DNA of 64,000 bases from Pseudomonas pergaminensis (GCF_024112395.2 NZ_CP078013.2:3410001-3474000), one strand, 5' to 3'. Counted from the stretch's first letter, positions 37,401 through 46,377 are shown. Notes: a model not told the origin generated them from the sequence alone. Translations and numbers: made by a program.

Positions 37401-37917
37401 GGAACTGCTGCTCCATCGCCACCGCATCGTCGTATTCCTTGCGGATCTCATCGGTCAAGCGTTTGCCGCGGCCGGCCTTGACCGCGCTGCGGTAGTCACC
37501 GCTGGTGCGCTGCATGTCAATCATCGACTGGGCGTACTTGTTCCACTCGGCCTGCAAGCCTTCCAGGCGCTTGAGGCGGTCCACCTGCTGCGGATTGTCG
37601 GCTACCAAATCTTGCAGGTTGCGCAGGTCGGCAATGATGCGCGGCTTGGCAACCTCATACGGGTCAAGGAAATGCTCGTCGCCGGTAATAAGGAAACCGC
37701 GCATGCCGGTCTCCAGGTCGACCGTCAGCTTGGACGACTCATTGAGGTTGTTAATGACCCGGTCGGTGTGCTCCACCCACTGGATCACCGACAGCAGATA
37801 GGTGATCAAAACGACGAAAAACACCGCGCTGAGCACGCCCACACCCAAGGGCAATGCCACGTTTCGGCTTAGGAGGTTACGAAAGCTCTTTTCATCGACG
37901 GACGACGCGGGAGTCAT
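34414..37917 (-). CDS. CHASE3-GAF hybrid histidine kinase with three receivers
   Basis: An inner-membrane sensor of 1167 residues. TM1 (about 20-42) and TM2 (about 183-205) frame a periplasmic CHASE3 domain containing [16 protein letters not shown] [18 protein letters not shown] domain (about 255-400) and a long Glu/Gln-rich coiled coil (400-495) follow. HisKA His503 ([11 protein letters not shown]) and a HATPase precede three receivers starting near 770, 895 and 1040; the last phospho-acceptor is about Asp1094 ([11 protein letters not shown]). The ATG at 37917 has an AGG seven bases upstream and gives a proper cytoplasmic N-tail; the open frame extends 21 codons further. It heads the operon with cheR, cheB, a REC-HK and a receiver. 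Confidence 0.92.
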   Translation of the reverse strand: MTPASSVDEKSFRNLLSRNVALPLGVGVLSAVFFVVLITYLLSVIQWVEHTDRVINNLNESSKLTVDLETGMRGFLITGDEHFLDPYEVAKPRIIADLRNLQDLVADNPQQVDRLKRLEGLQAEWNKYAQSMIDMQRTSGDYRSAVKAGRGKRLTDEIRKEYDDAVAMEQQFRITRNEEVTRTTVISVTLYLAFVLGLSGFLAYIGRKNLLALSESYSANLASQQKIARRLEQQAWLRNGQTELAEQVLGQLTLNMLGRNILQFFAQYMGSAVAALYVREEHGGLKRVATYGFSREQEQREQAIYSDEGIVGQAAQLDRLIRLDDVPVDYFKVSSGLGEGPTRSVLVMPTSDDDRVNGVIELGFLRPLEERDEELLELIAGNIGTSIEAARYRQRLQEVLAETQQLNEELQVQQEELKTANEELEEQSRILKESQAHLETQQAELEQTNEQLAEQTETLAEQRDAMDRKNIELNQAQLELVDRAEELQRSSKYKSEFLANMSHELRTPLNSSLILAKLLAENPQENLSAEQVKFAESIYSAGNDLLNLINDILDISKVEAGKLEVRPENSSVARLVDGLRGMFEPLAADRKLGFRVDVQAGSPTMLFTDRQRLEQILKNLLSNAVKFTEQGEVSLSVSRASGEGIAFTVRDSGIGIAPDQQESIFEAFRQADGTTNRRYGGTGLGLSISRDLATLLGGYISVTSEPGKGSVFTLVLPEQYVEREEDAAPIEQPRQVVVAPAPVPVAVKVSPLPVADASQIPRFADDRDKAPFTTRCILVVEDEPNFARILFDLAHELGYNCLVAHGADEGYSLAEEYIPDAILLDMRLPDHSGLTVLQRLKEHANTRHIPVHVISVEDRVEAAMHMGAIGYAVKPTTREELKDVFARLEAKLTQKVKRVLLVEDDDLQRDSIARLIGDDDIEITDVGYAQAALDLLRTNIYDCMIIDLKLPDMLGNELLKRMATEDICSFPPVIVYTGRNLTRDEEAELRKYSRSIIIKGARSPERLLDEVTLFLHKVESQLSHDRQKMLKTARSRDKVFEGRKILLVDDDVRNIFALTSALEHKGAVVVIGRNGREAIDKLNEVDDIDLVLMDVMMPEMDGYEATALIRQDPRWKKLPIIAVTAKAMKDDQERCLAAGSNDYLAKPIDLDRLFSLIRVWLPKMERI

Positions 37918-38157
37918 GGGCATGCCTTGGCCAAATACGGAAAAACCGGGAGTTTGCCCCAAAGTGACAGGCAAAACCATTTTTCTAGAACGGTTTTGTA
38001 CAGATTCCTACAAAGGAACAGGCTATTCTCTCTGGTCTTTTCTATCGCATTGTTTTTACGGCCAGCGGGAACTTGTCACGAGTGCGCGCTTACTCAAGGA
38101 AGAGGCCTGACAGAACGGCCGCGTGTAAATCCTCGCCTTTTTTGGGAATTCCATACT

Positions 38158-38520
38158 ATGTCCGCAGTCACCTCCACCATCCTTGTTGTTGAAGACGACG
38201 CCATCGTGCGCATGCTGATCGTCGATGTCCTGGAGGAGTTGGAATTCAGTGTGCTGGAGGCTGCCGACGCAGAAGAAGCGCTGGCAGTGGTGAATAGCAC
38301 CGAGCAGGTCATCGACCTGATGATGACCGACAATGGCCTGCCAGGCATGGATGGCAAGGAACTGGCAGAGCATGTGCGCAAACTGCGCCCCGCCCTGCCC
38401 ATCCTGTTTGCCAGTGGCTACGCGGAAATCGACGTGCCTGCCGGCATGCAGGTGATTGCCAAGCCGTTCTCCATCGATCAATTGCGCGACAAAGTCAAAT
38501 CGATGCTGCCCGACGCCTGA
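38158..38520 (+). CDS. Single-domain response regulator
   Basis: A 120-residue stand-alone receiver with VEDDA, phospho-acceptor Asp58 (MTDNGLPGMDG), ASGYAE and Lys in AKPFS. It is divergent from the CHASE3-GAF kinase gene and shares its upstream region (37918-38157), which suggests that it belongs to the same phosphorelay. The in-frame sequence upstream of 38158 is not protein-like, so the ATG there is preferred. It resembles the receiver at 31338 in size and motif layout. Confidence 0.9.
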   Translation: MSAVTSTILVVEDDAIVRMLIVDVLEELEFSVLEAADAEEALAVVNSTEQVIDLMMTDNGLPGMDGKELAEHVRKLRPALPILFASGYAEIDVPAGMQVIAKPFSIDQLRDKVKSMLPDA

Positions 38521-38602
38521 GCCCCGCTGCCGCCCAATCAGGGCGGCCACTTGCGAGCATAGCCTGCCGAGGGGCTGATACCTGCGCTCCACAGGCACCT
38601 GA

Positions 38603-38785
38603 ACCTTCGATTCGAAGAACGACACTCACTGGATTCTCATCGGTTTTGGTGCGGGCAACGCCTGGAAAGCCGGCAGTAACCTGTTCAATGCCTCTGTCGA
38701 GCTACAGTGGACAGTGGCGAGCCAGGGTGACGGCTCGCCCGAGTTCACGCTGCTCGCAGGGATTAACGTGACGTTCGACAAATAA
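38603..38785 (+). pseudogene. 3' remnant of an outer-membrane protein gene
   Basis: A 60-codon open stretch directly after a TGA in the same frame. It ends with the alternating aromatic/polar pattern of outer-membrane barrel strands and a C-terminal segment LLAGINVTFDK before TAA. It has no start codon or ribosome binding site. It looks like the last strands of a barrel of the kind annotated as phenol meta-pathway or transporter proteins. The rest of the gene is gone, and the following DUF1254 gene is intact. Confidence 0.6.
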
Positions 38786-38848
38786 ACCGGTTTACTCGGC
38801 GGTTTAATCCCACGCCCTTAAAAAAGATCTCTGGAAGGACGCTACAAC

Positions 38849-40249
38849 ATGATTGGAAAACCGACGCGCCTGCTGTTGGCGAGCCTCTCGATTCTCATGA
38901 GTACCGGCGCCTGGGCCGATTTCACCGCAACCCCCAGTGAAGCCCGGGCTATCGCCAAGGAAGCCTATTTGTATGGCTACCCGGTGGTGGAGATGTACAA
39001 GACGCTCTACACCCAAGCCGTCGACAAGGGCGGGGCCAACTTCAAGGCGCCGTTCAATCACATCGGCAACACTGCCCAGGTGTTCACGCCCAAGGACACC
39101 GCCTTCGTCACCCCGAACTCAGACACGCCTTACTCCTTCGTGTGGCTGGACCTGCGCAGCGAGCCCCAGGTGCTGACCTTGCCCAAGATCGAAGACAACC
39201 GCTACTACTCGGTGCAGTTGATCGACCTCTATACCCAGAACTTCGCCTACCTGGGCACCCGGAGCACCGGCAACAACGGCGGCCACTACATGATCGCCGG
39301 TCCCGACTGGAAGGGTCAGCAGCCGGTGGACATCGACCGTGTGGTGTACAGCGAAAGCAATATCGCCTATGCCCTGTACCGCACGCAGCTGTTTGATGAA
39401 AAAGACCTGAACAAGGTCAAGCAGATCCAGAGCGGCTACAAAGTGCAGCCGTTGAGCAGCTACGTGAAGCAACCCGCCCCCGCCAAGCCGCCGAAGATTG
39501 AATGGCCCAAGCCTATGGCAACCATGACCGAGGGCCCGCAACTGTTTCGCTACCTGAACTTTATGCTGGCCTTTGCCGCACCGCAGGACAGTGAAAAAGA
39601 CCTGCTGGCGCGGTTTGCCAAGATCGGGATCGCCCCGGGCGCACCGTTCAAGGTCAAGGAATTGACCGCCGAACAACGCAAGGCCCTGGAAGACGGTATC
39701 TCGGATGCCCGCGCCGAGTTCGCCGCATTCAAGAAGGACAAGATTGACACCCACCAGGTCTCCAGCGGTGAGCTGTTCGGCAGCCGCGACCGCCTGAAAA
39801 ACAACTACCTGTACCGCTACGCCGGCGCCGACATGGGTATTTTCGGCAACTCCACCGACGAAGCGGCTTATCTCGGCTACTTCGTCGACAGCGAAGGCAA
39901 GCCCGCCAACGGCGCGCGCCACAGCTACACCGTGCATTTCGCCAAGGACCAGTTGCCAGCCGCCGACGCGTTCTGGTCACTGACCATGTATGACGCCAAG
40001 ACCAAGCTGCTGGTGCCCAACCACAAGAAACGCTACCTGATCAACTCGCGGATGCTCTCCAGCCTCAAGCGCGACGCCGATGGCGGCCTGACCCTGGCGC
40101 TGCAGCACCACGAGCCACCCAAAGCCGAACAAAGCAACTGGTTGCCGGCCCCACCGGGACCGTTTTATGCCGTGTTGCGCATTTACCTGCCCAAGCCTGA
40201 GGTGGGCAACGGTCAATGGAAGCTGCCGCCCCTGACCCCACTCAAGTAA
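38849..40249 (+). CDS. DUF1254/DUF1214 domain secreted protein
   Basis: A 466-residue exported protein with a signal peptide (cleavage after AWA, about residue 24). The N-terminal DUF1254 shows AYLYGYPVVEMYKTLY and TPNSDTPYSFVWLDLR; the C-terminal DUF1214 region has SLTMYDAKTKLLVPN and the usual end IYLPKPEV..G.WKLPPL. The family is widespread and of unknown biochemical function. Ribosome site GGAAGG precedes the ATG at a normal distance. It follows the remnant of an outer-membrane protein and has no obvious operon partner. Confidence 0.88.
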   Translation: MIGKPTRLLLASLSILMSTGAWADFTATPSEARAIAKEAYLYGYPVVEMYKTLYTQAVDKGGANFKAPFNHIGNTAQVFTPKDTAFVTPNSDTPYSFVWLDLRSEPQVLTLPKIEDNRYYSVQLIDLYTQNFAYLGTRSTGNNGGHYMIAGPDWKGQQPVDIDRVVYSESNIAYALYRTQLFDEKDLNKVKQIQSGYKVQPLSSYVKQPAPAKPPKIEWPKPMATMTEGPQLFRYLNFMLAFAAPQDSEKDLLARFAKIGIAPGAPFKVKELTAEQRKALEDGISDARAEFAAFKKDKIDTHQVSSGELFGSRDRLKNNYLYRYAGADMGIFGNSTDEAAYLGYFVDSEGKPANGARHSYTVHFAKDQLPAADAFWSLTMYDAKTKLLVPNHKKRYLINSRMLSSLKRDADGGLTLALQHHEPPKAEQSNWLPAPPGPFYAVLRIYLPKPEVGNGQWKLPPLTPLK

Positions 40250-40256
40250 CACCGCG

Positions 40257-40286
40257 TGCCCGGTCGCGACAGGGATTGACCGGGCA
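40257..40286. terminator. Hairpin after the DUF1254 gene
   Basis: TGCCCGGTC and GACCGGGCA form a perfect 9-bp stem with a 12-base loop, 7 bp after the stop codon. No T tract follows, so termination strength is uncertain. Confidence 0.4.
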
Positions 40287-40375
40287 TCGACGACTCACGC
40301 GCCCTGATGCGCAGCTTCCTCAACCTGTGCCAAACCGGTAATGTGCGCGCGATTGTTTAGGGAGTTGCACCGCAC

Positions 40376-41923
40376 ATGACTTGCTGGAATGTCCTTGGCC
40401 TGCCGCCGGATGCCGATAGCCGCACGATCAAGCGCACCTACGCCGCGCTGCTGAAGCAAACCCGGCCGGATGAAGACCCCGAAGGGTTTCAACGCCTGCG
40501 CGAAGCCTATGAGGCCGCGCTGGAGTGGCACCAGGGGTTGCAGGAAGCCGACGAGGTGGTCATTGAAACCCGGGGCAACACCCTGGGCGAGCAGTATCAG
40601 GCGGCAATGGCCAATGGCAGCGCCCTGCACTTTGAAATCCACCTGTTGTTGCGCGATATCGAGAACGATCTCAGCCCCGACGAAACCCGCTGGGCGTTTG
40701 CAACCTTCAACTGGCTGACGGCCTGGCAGCGCCTGGAACTGCCCGGCGAGTTGATCGAAAAGCTTGAGCGCAAACACCGCGCGGCATTGCAGCAACCCTT
40801 GCGCCAGGCCCTGGAGCAAAAAGACGAAGCCGCCTTCCTGGCCGCCTACGCGGCACGCACGGAGTGCCCCTGGGTGAACAATCACCCGCATGCCGAGTGG
40901 TTCAACCAATGGTTGGCGCGGCTGCTGGTGCACAGTCATTACTGGTCGAGCGCCGTCTTCGAGGCGGTGTGTACCGGCCAGAACTGGCACGGCGGTGCAG
41001 ATCATGAATGCCCTGCCGGCGACTGGGCGGTGCTGTTGCGGCGCCAACAAGCACCGGCCTTCATCGCGCGCCAGCGTGTCATGGCCAGCGAGCCGCCCTT
41101 CAGCCCACAACAACGGGCCGCGCGGTTGCTGCTGGCACCCATGAGCCTGGGCCAGCGCCGCGCATTCGCCCAGCGCCTGGACGAGCACGACTGGAAAGCC
41201 TGCCAGACGCTCAGTGCCGATATCTACGCCGAGCACGTGGCCGAAGCCGAAGCCATGCCCGGCGGTACCGTGTATTTCTGGCAAGGCTGGGACACGGCCA
41301 TGGACACCTGGCCGTGGATCGTCGCACTGTTCCTGAGTTGCCTGGTGGGCGTGCTGGTAAACGCCGACCCTCTGGTTGGCCAAGTAGTGCCGACCCTGGG
41401 CTACGGCATCCTTTGGGCAGTCGGCGCGGTGATCGGCGCCGGGTTGGCCTGGCAGGTCTGGCGGCCCCTGGCCCACCAGTATCGGGTGCTGGATGAGCAG
41501 CTCAGTGCCCGCCTGCCACGCGCGCTCAGCCCGACTCACTTACCGTTGCTGCCGATACGCGACCTGGTGCCTGGGCTGATCCTCGCCGCCGCGCTGGGTT
41601 ATGCGTTCGGGCTCTTTGCCAGCCTGACTCTGGTGGTGGCCTTGGCCGCCATCGGCGTGGCCAAGCGACCGTTCATGGATCATCACACTCCGTGGACCAC
41701 CCGCCATCCCCGCTGGAGCGCGCTGGGCATGGTGCTGTTCTTCGTCTGCGGGGTTGGGCTGTACGTCGGCTTGGTGCTGCTCGACAACCAGCACCTCGTC
41801 ACCCGTAACCAGGGCCTGCAACAGTGGACCGAACGCTTGTGCAGCCGCATGCCACGCTCGGCGCCGGAATGCCAGGCCCCTGCGACCCACGCGCAGTGGT
41901 ATGGCCAGGAGGCCAAGCAATGA
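40376..41923 (+). CDS. J-domain-like membrane protein lacking the HPD motif
   Basis: A 515-residue protein whose first 65 residues have a J-domain pattern (WNVLGLPPDADSRTIKRTYA, EGFQRLREAYEAAL). The HPD loop that activates Hsp70 reads RPD (TRPDEDPEGF), so normal DnaK stimulation is doubtful. The middle (70-290) is alpha-helical and soluble. Several membrane helices lie in the last 220 residues (for example TWPWIVALFLSCLVGVLV and VPGLILAAALGYAFGLF). The stop overlaps the ATG of the next gene. It probably acts with that partner at the inner membrane. Function unknown. Confidence 0.75.
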   Translation: MTCWNVLGLPPDADSRTIKRTYAALLKQTRPDEDPEGFQRLREAYEAALEWHQGLQEADEVVIETRGNTLGEQYQAAMANGSALHFEIHLLLRDIENDLSPDETRWAFATFNWLTAWQRLELPGELIEKLERKHRAALQQPLRQALEQKDEAAFLAAYAARTECPWVNNHPHAEWFNQWLARLLVHSHYWSSAVFEAVCTGQNWHGGADHECPAGDWAVLLRRQQAPAFIARQRVMASEPPFSPQQRAARLLLAPMSLGQRRAFAQRLDEHDWKACQTLSADIYAEHVAEAEAMPGGTVYFWQGWDTAMDTWPWIVALFLSCLVGVLVNADPLVGQVVPTLGYGILWAVGAVIGAGLAWQVWRPLAHQYRVLDEQLSARLPRALSPTHLPLLPIRDLVPGLILAAALGYAFGLFASLTLVVALAAIGVAKRPFMDHHTPWTTRHPRWSALGMVLFFVCGVGLYVGLVLLDNQHLVTRNQGLQQWTERLCSRMPRSAPECQAPATHAQWYGQEAKQ

Positions 41924-42903
41924 ATCCGAAATTGTTGTTACCCATCGGCCTGGTGCTGGGCCTGGGATTGCTCGGGGTTGCCGGCGCCACCAAGCCGCTG
42001 CAACGCGTGCAGTTGTGGCTGGACCAGCGCGACAGTCCCTACACCGCCACGGCCAGTGCGCTGGCACCGATTATTGACTGCGTGAACCGTATCGACCGGA
42101 ATACGCGCCTGGCCTACTACCGCATGCAATCGCCACAGCCTGAAACGCCCAACCAGGATAAGTTCGGCGACCGTGACGAACCTGAACCGAGGCATATCCA
42201 GGCGGCCGTCTGCTCGCAGCTGTACACGCTCAAACTGCAGCGCCAGCAGCCCGGCAGCCATTTGCTTGAGCTCGCCACGACCTATGCCGACAAGCTGAAT
42301 TCATTCACATCCCTGGCGGACATGGTCGAGCCAGTACAGACCAATGGCATGCCGCCGAACGTGCGGCAAATGGTAGCGCAAGCCATGAACAATAGCCTGA
42401 AAGGGCAATTGGACCAGCGGGGCGAAGACTACCTGAAGGCATCCGCCGCGTTGCGCAACCTCTTGGAAGAGGAAGACATCCGTGTGCGCCCCGCCCAACT
42501 GGCACTGCTGGAATCACGGTTTGGCCGGGACCTGCATTGGCACCTGCTCAACCATATGATCGCGGCCCGCCAGGCAGTGAACCAGATCGACAAGGGCGTG
42601 CGCGACGCCAGCCTGACGCCGCAACAACTGCTCAGCCTGATCGATACGCTGCAACAGGCCAGCGACGCCAGCCAGGCCTTCCTGGTAAAAATGCCGCGCG
42701 ACAAGCGCGAGGAAGAGGCCATCCACCTCTGGTACGCCACCCGCGCCTCCGCCGACGACTACCTCAAGGCATTGCGCACCCTGCACCAGGACTGGCTGGA
42801 CCACGCCACGCCGCAGCGACTGAGTGACGATTACTCCCTTGTCACCCGTCGCTACGACATCCTGCTCAGCTTCTACAACCGGCCGGCGAGGAACGTGTAT
42901 TAG
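41920..42903 (+). CDS. Hypothetical exported or membrane-anchored protein
   Basis: A 327-residue protein coupled by an ATGA overlap to the J-like gene; the upstream 32 codons of the open frame are inside that gene and are discarded. The N-terminus has a hydrophobic segment (about 4-22) acting as signal or anchor, and the rest is helical. The segment IIDCVNRIDRNTRLAYYR recalls DUF3829/YiiG-like proteins, but this is only a weak resemblance. No catalytic motif is seen. The coupling suggests that the two proteins form a complex. Confidence 0.7.
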   Translation: MNPKLLLPIGLVLGLGLLGVAGATKPLQRVQLWLDQRDSPYTATASALAPIIDCVNRIDRNTRLAYYRMQSPQPETPNQDKFGDRDEPEPRHIQAAVCSQLYTLKLQRQQPGSHLLELATTYADKLNSFTSLADMVEPVQTNGMPPNVRQMVAQAMNNSLKGQLDQRGEDYLKASAALRNLLEEEDIRVRPAQLALLESRFGRDLHWHLLNHMIAARQAVNQIDKGVRDASLTPQQLLSLIDTLQQASDASQAFLVKMPRDKREEEAIHLWYATRASADDYLKALRTLHQDWLDHATPQRLSDDYSLVTRRYDILLSFYNRPARNVY

Positions 42904-42906
42904 CCG

Positions 42907-43581
42907 CTAGTGCTTTTTCAGCTTCAGGAACGACTGATGCAGGTCCGACGCCCAGCCATCGATCACGCCTTTCACGTCGTCGGCCTTCATCACCTGCGAG
43001 TCATTGGCCAGTGGCTTGCCGGTGCCTTTGCGCACCACCTGGGCAATCACCTTGCCACTTGAACCGTCGAGAAACTGCGCCTCGGTGCCCAGGGTGGTTT
43101 CCTGATCCCGGATGCCGGTGCCAGTGCTCACCGCCGCCGCGACCAGCGCCACCGGGACGAATTCATAGGGCTTGAGGCCTTCGGTCTTGCTGCTCACGGC
43201 GGTGATCGCCGCACGCACCACGATCACGCCGGGGCCAGGGCCGTTGGCCAGGGGCAGGGATTTTTCCAGTTCCCGCTTGAGCGCCTGGTTGTAGTAAGTG
43301 TTGATGCCGTTGAGGGTACTGTCGGGGATTTTCGTGGTGGCCTGGGGCTTGGGGTAGAACTGGGTCGGCTCGATGTACACCGCCGTGTAGCGGCTCAGGT
43401 CCAGCTTGGGATCGACCCAGCGCATCACCTCGGCACCCGAGGGGGACTTGGCTTCCCTGAGCTGGCTGTAGTCCGAGAGAAAGCCGGAGTACTCATCCGG
43501 TTGTGTGACCTTGCTGGCACAACCGGTCATGGCGATCGACGCCACGCACAGCGTACTGATCATTAGCCTTCGTTTCATCAT
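42907..43581 (-). CDS. DUF3313 family lipoprotein
   Basis: A 224-residue lipoprotein with signal peptide and lipobox MTGC (Cys about 21). The body shows the DUF3313 pattern: YSGFLSDYSQLRE near the start, then WVDPKLDLSRYTAVYIEP, and a C-terminal helix with DGWASDLHQSFLKLKK. It is presumably anchored to the outer membrane, as the residue after Cys is Ala rather than Asp. It converges with the upstream operon, leaving 3 bp between stop codons. Function unknown. Confidence 0.87.
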   Translation of the reverse strand: MMKRRLMISTLCVASIAMTGCASKVTQPDEYSGFLSDYSQLREAKSPSGAEVMRWVDPKLDLSRYTAVYIEPTQFYPKPQATTKIPDSTLNGINTYYNQALKRELEKSLPLANGPGPGVIVVRAAITAVSSKTEGLKPYEFVPVALVAAAVSTGTGIRDQETTLGTEAQFLDGSSGKVIAQVVRKGTGKPLANDSQVMKADDVKGVIDGWASDLHQSFLKLKKH

Positions 43582-43681
43582 TGAACTCCCTGGCGATCAT
43601 CATCGAGACATGGAGCTGTAGGTATAGCCAATCCTGGCCAACTCGCCTTATTTCCAGCGTCTGTATGACAGACCTGCCGAC

Positions 43682-43709
43682 CCTGTAGGCGCCGGCTTGC
43701 CGGGGATGA
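43682..43709. repeat. REP element (single)
   Basis: CCTGTAGGCGCCGGCTTGCC followed by GGGGATGA matches the element at 52576-52603 except for one base. It lies between two minus-strand genes (43732 and 43581) and contains the short palindrome GCCGGCTTGCCGG. Confidence 0.7.
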
Positions 43710-43731
43710 TCGTCAACGATAACGCGTACTA

Positions 43732-44226
43732 TCAGCCACGTTCGCGTGGAATCAGGCTCTGCAACTGCGAGGCGAGGAAGTTGGCGTCGAAGCCAAAGGT
43801 GTCCGGGTCTTTCAGGCCGTTTGTTTTCTTCCACAGCCAGTCGTTTTTGTCTGCGGGCAACACCAATGACACGCTGCCATGCCGTGCAGCAGTCAAGCCT
43901 ATGACCGACACGGAGATCAACCCGCCCGCCCCCATCACATCCGGTACGAATTCAACCGGTTTGCCGGTGATCTGCACGGTCAGTTTTTCGGTCTTGAAGG
44001 TCGACGCTTCCACCGGCACGCTCGGGCCACTGGCGACATAGGCCTCGCGGCGCACCTCCAGCAACCCCACCGTCTTCACCGGCTCAAGCCATTGCTCGAT
44101 CTGCCCGAACAACTCATCGAGCTTTTGCGCCCAGCGGGCAGACTGCACATCGAATTGCTGCTTTTTATGCGCTTCGCTGTCGGCGTAATGACGAAGCATC
44201 TCGCCCAATTGCTGTACATCGTCCAT
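43732..44226 (-). CDS. Hypothetical protein
   Basis: A 164-residue soluble protein with a helical N-terminal half (about 1-60, possible coiled coil) and a beta-rich C-terminal half. The open frame extends to 44307, but ATG 44226 has AAGGA at a good distance, and the upstream codons are Arg-rich and not protein-like. No domain recognised. Third-position GC is high, as in neighbouring real genes. It stands between a lipoprotein gene and the orphan ccoN. Function unknown. Confidence 0.75.
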   Translation of the reverse strand: MDDVQQLGEMLRHYADSEAHKKQQFDVQSARWAQKLDELFGQIEQWLEPVKTVGLLEVRREAYVASGPSVPVEASTFKTEKLTVQITGKPVEFVPDVMGAGGLISVSVIGLTAARHGSVSLVLPADKNDWLWKKTNGLKDPDTFGFDANFLASQLQSLIPRERG

Positions 44227-44294
44227 TGCGGAGTTCCTTGGGTGAGCCAGGTTGCGAAGCCTGATCATGGCAGATGCGCTGCCTCTGCGTATGA

Positions 44295-44489
44295 TTAACG
44301 CCCGCACGCCTCATGCCGGTTGCCCCGCGTACAGCCCAGTGCGCTGTGGTTGCCCTGGGCACCGCCGAGGGTGACCTGGTACCACTCGCTGCCATTTTTA
44401 TCGACACCCAAGATGCCGATAGGGTTGGCCGCGCGCCAGGGCGCAGCTTCTATGGGGCGACTCTGCGCTTGCAGCGCAGTGCAGTGCAT
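44295..44489 (-). pseudogene. Possible small gene or decayed fragment
   Basis: A 64-codon frame with high third-position GC and a stretch GVDKNGSEWYQVTLGGAQG that looks like the folded part of an SH3-like domain. In-frame sequence continues upstream to 44657, but it becomes AT-rich and runs over the ccoN start region on the other strand, so only the 3' part looks coding. It has no convincing ribosome site. It may be a remnant of a longer gene or a real short one. Confidence 0.3.
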
Positions 44490-44649
44490 TGAAGATTCAG
44501 GTGGGTAGATATAAACCGGATCAGATGGGCCAGAAGCAGCGATTTCAGGCCTAATAAACTGATCCGCAACAATGAAGTTTTTCTGAGCCTGTTTTGTTTT
44601 ACCCACGCTTCCTACAGTGCCGTCACTTGGAACCGTGGGAGGACTGAGC
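44490..44649 (+). promoter_or_regulatory. Upstream region of the orphan ccoN gene
   Basis: An AT-richer stretch before ccoN. CTGATCCGCAACAA at about 44557-44570 partly resembles an FNR/ANR box (TTGAT-N4-ATCAA) but matches only one half well. GGAGG at 44638-44642 is the ribosome site of ccoN. No clear -10/-35 pair can be fixed by eye. Confidence 0.35.
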
Positions 44650-46077
44650 ATGAGCACCGCAACAACCGGGCAGGCCTACAACTACAAGGTCGTGCGCCAA
44701 TTCGTGATCGCTACCATTGTCTGGGGCGTGGTGGGCATGGCCATGGGCGTGTGGATCGCCTCGCAACTGGTCTGGCCCGAGATGAACCTGGACCTGCCCT
44801 GGACCACCTTTGGCCGCCTGCGGCCCTTGCACACCAGCCTGGTGATCTTCGGTTTTGCCGGCAGCGCACAGTTTGCCGCCAGCTATTACGCGGTACAGCG
44901 CACTTGCCAGGTGCGGTTGTTTTCCGACCGCCTGGCTGCATTTACCTTCTGGGGCTGGCAGTCAGTCATCCTGATCATGTTGATCAGCTTGCCGCTGGGC
45001 TACACCACCACCAAGGAGTACGCCGAGATCGAGTTCTCCGGCGCCGTGTGGATGGCGGTAGTGTGGGTGGCGTATGCCATCGTGTTTTTCACCACCGTGG
45101 TGCGGCGCAAGACCCGGCATATCTACGTGGGCAACTGGTTTTTCGGCGCGTTCATTCTGGTGATCGCCATGCTGCATGTGGTCAATCACCTGGCGATTCC
45201 GGTGGACTGGTTCAAGTCCTACCCGGTGTATTCCGGCGCGACAGATGCCATGGTGCAGTGGTGGTACGGGCATAACGCGGTAGGGTTTTTCCTGACCACA
45301 GGCTTTTTGGGGATGATGTACTACTTCGTGCCCAAACAAGTCGGACGCCCGGTGTACTCCTATCGCCTGTCCATCGTGCACTTCTGGGCGCTGATCACCC
45401 TGTACATCTGGGCTGGGCCGCACCATTTGCACTACACCGCGCTGCCGGACTGGGCGCAGTCCCTGGGCATGGCGATGTCGCTGATCCTGCTGGCGCCCAG
45501 CTGGGGCGGGATGATCAACGGCATGATGACCTTGTCCGGCGCCTGGCATAAATTGCGCACTGACCCGATCCTGCGTTTCCTGGTGTTGTCGCTGGCGTTC
45601 TACGGCATGTCGACGTTCGAGGGCCCGATGATGGCAATCAAGACGGTCAATGCCCTCTCCCACTACACCGACTGGACCATCGGCCACGTCCACGCCGGCG
45701 CACTGGGCTGGGTGGCGATGATCACTTTTGGTTCGCTGTACCACATGATCCCCAAAGTATTCGGCCGCGAGCAAATGCACAGCGTGCCGCTGATCAACCT
45801 GCACTTCTGGCTGGCGACCATCGGCACGGTGCTGTACATCGCCTCGATGTGGGTCAACGGCATTACCCAGGGCCTGATGTGGCGGGCAGTCAACGATGAC
45901 GGCACCCTCACCTACTCGTTTGTCGAGGCCTTGCAGGCCAGCCACCCCGGGTTTGTAGTGCGCTTTGCCGGGGGTGTGTTCTTTCTCACCGGGATGCTGC
46001 TGATGACCTACAACACTTGGCGTACGGTGCGGGTCGCAGACCTGAACATGGCCCAGCTTGACGCCAGGATCGCCTGA
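44650..46077 (+). CDS. ccoN: Orphan cbb3-type cytochrome c oxidase subunit I (CcoN)
   Basis: A 475-residue, roughly 12-helix haem-copper oxidase catalytic subunit. Haem and copper ligand histidines appear in [36 protein letters not shown] and [13 protein letters not shown]. It is not followed by ccoO, ccoQ or ccoP, so it must assemble with subunits encoded elsewhere. A small membrane-protein gene follows with one base between, as beside ccoN4 (PA4133/PA4134) of P. aeruginosa. There the orphan subunit changes oxidase properties, for example tolerance of cyanide and function in biofilms. The ATG at 44650 has GGAGG at seven bases; the frame 44617 start is rejected. Confidence 0.9.
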   Translation: MSTATTGQAYNYKVVRQFVIATIVWGVVGMAMGVWIASQLVWPEMNLDLPWTTFGRLRPLHTSLVIFGFAGSAQFAASYYAVQRTCQVRLFSDRLAAFTFWGWQSVILIMLISLPLGYTTTKEYAEIEFSGAVWMAVVWVAYAIVFFTTVVRRKTRHIYVGNWFFGAFILVIAMLHVVNHLAIPVDWFKSYPVYSGATDAMVQWWYGHNAVGFFLTTGFLGMMYYFVPKQVGRPVYSYRLSIVHFWALITLYIWAGPHHLHYTALPDWAQSLGMAMSLILLAPSWGGMINGMMTLSGAWHKLRTDPILRFLVLSLAFYGMSTFEGPMMAIKTVNALSHYTDWTIGHVHAGALGWVAMITFGSLYHMIPKVFGREQMHSVPLINLHFWLATIGTVLYIASMWVNGITQGLMWRAVNDDGTLTYSFVEALQASHPGFVVRFAGGVFFLTGMLLMTYNTWRTVRVADLNMAQLDARIA

Positions 46078-46078
46078 G

Positions 46079-46288
46079 ATGTGGAGCCTGCTGATGGTGG
46101 TGTGCCTGTATGGCGCAGTGGAGTACTGCCTGCATGGCCAGTGCGACAAGAGCCTGGAGGATGCCAGCCTGATCCCCTTTGCCGATGACCCGGAAGTGGC
46201 GCGGCGCGTGGAGTTGGCGACTGGCAAGCAGGTCAACGCGGTGGCGCCGCAAGCGCCGAGGCCAGGCTGGGTCAACCAGGACATGTGA
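46079..46288 (+). CDS. Small membrane protein linked to orphan CcoN
   Basis: A 69-residue protein with one N-terminal hydrophobic segment (MWSLLMVVCLYGAVEYCL) followed by a hydrophilic tail. It starts one base after the ccoN stop. It resembles in place and size the protein encoded after ccoN4 in P. aeruginosa. It could play a CcoQ-like role in stabilising the alternative oxidase, which is an inference from position. Four cysteines lie in the first 25 residues' vicinity. Confidence 0.75.
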   Translation: MWSLLMVVCLYGAVEYCLHGQCDKSLEDASLIPFADDPEVARRVELATGKQVNAVAPQAPRPGWVNQDM

Positions 46289-46377
46289 ACTGCACCGGTC
46301 ATTTCGCCGCTAACTGCGTATGACTAATCCACGGCTGGTGCGTAAGGTGAGGCGACTTTCCTTGTCAGGAGTTTCGC

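Noticed and set aside
40295-41539. A 414-codon frame antisense to the J-like gene
   Set aside because: The plus-strand gene has a J-domain pattern, membrane helices and a coupled downstream gene; the antisense frame has none.
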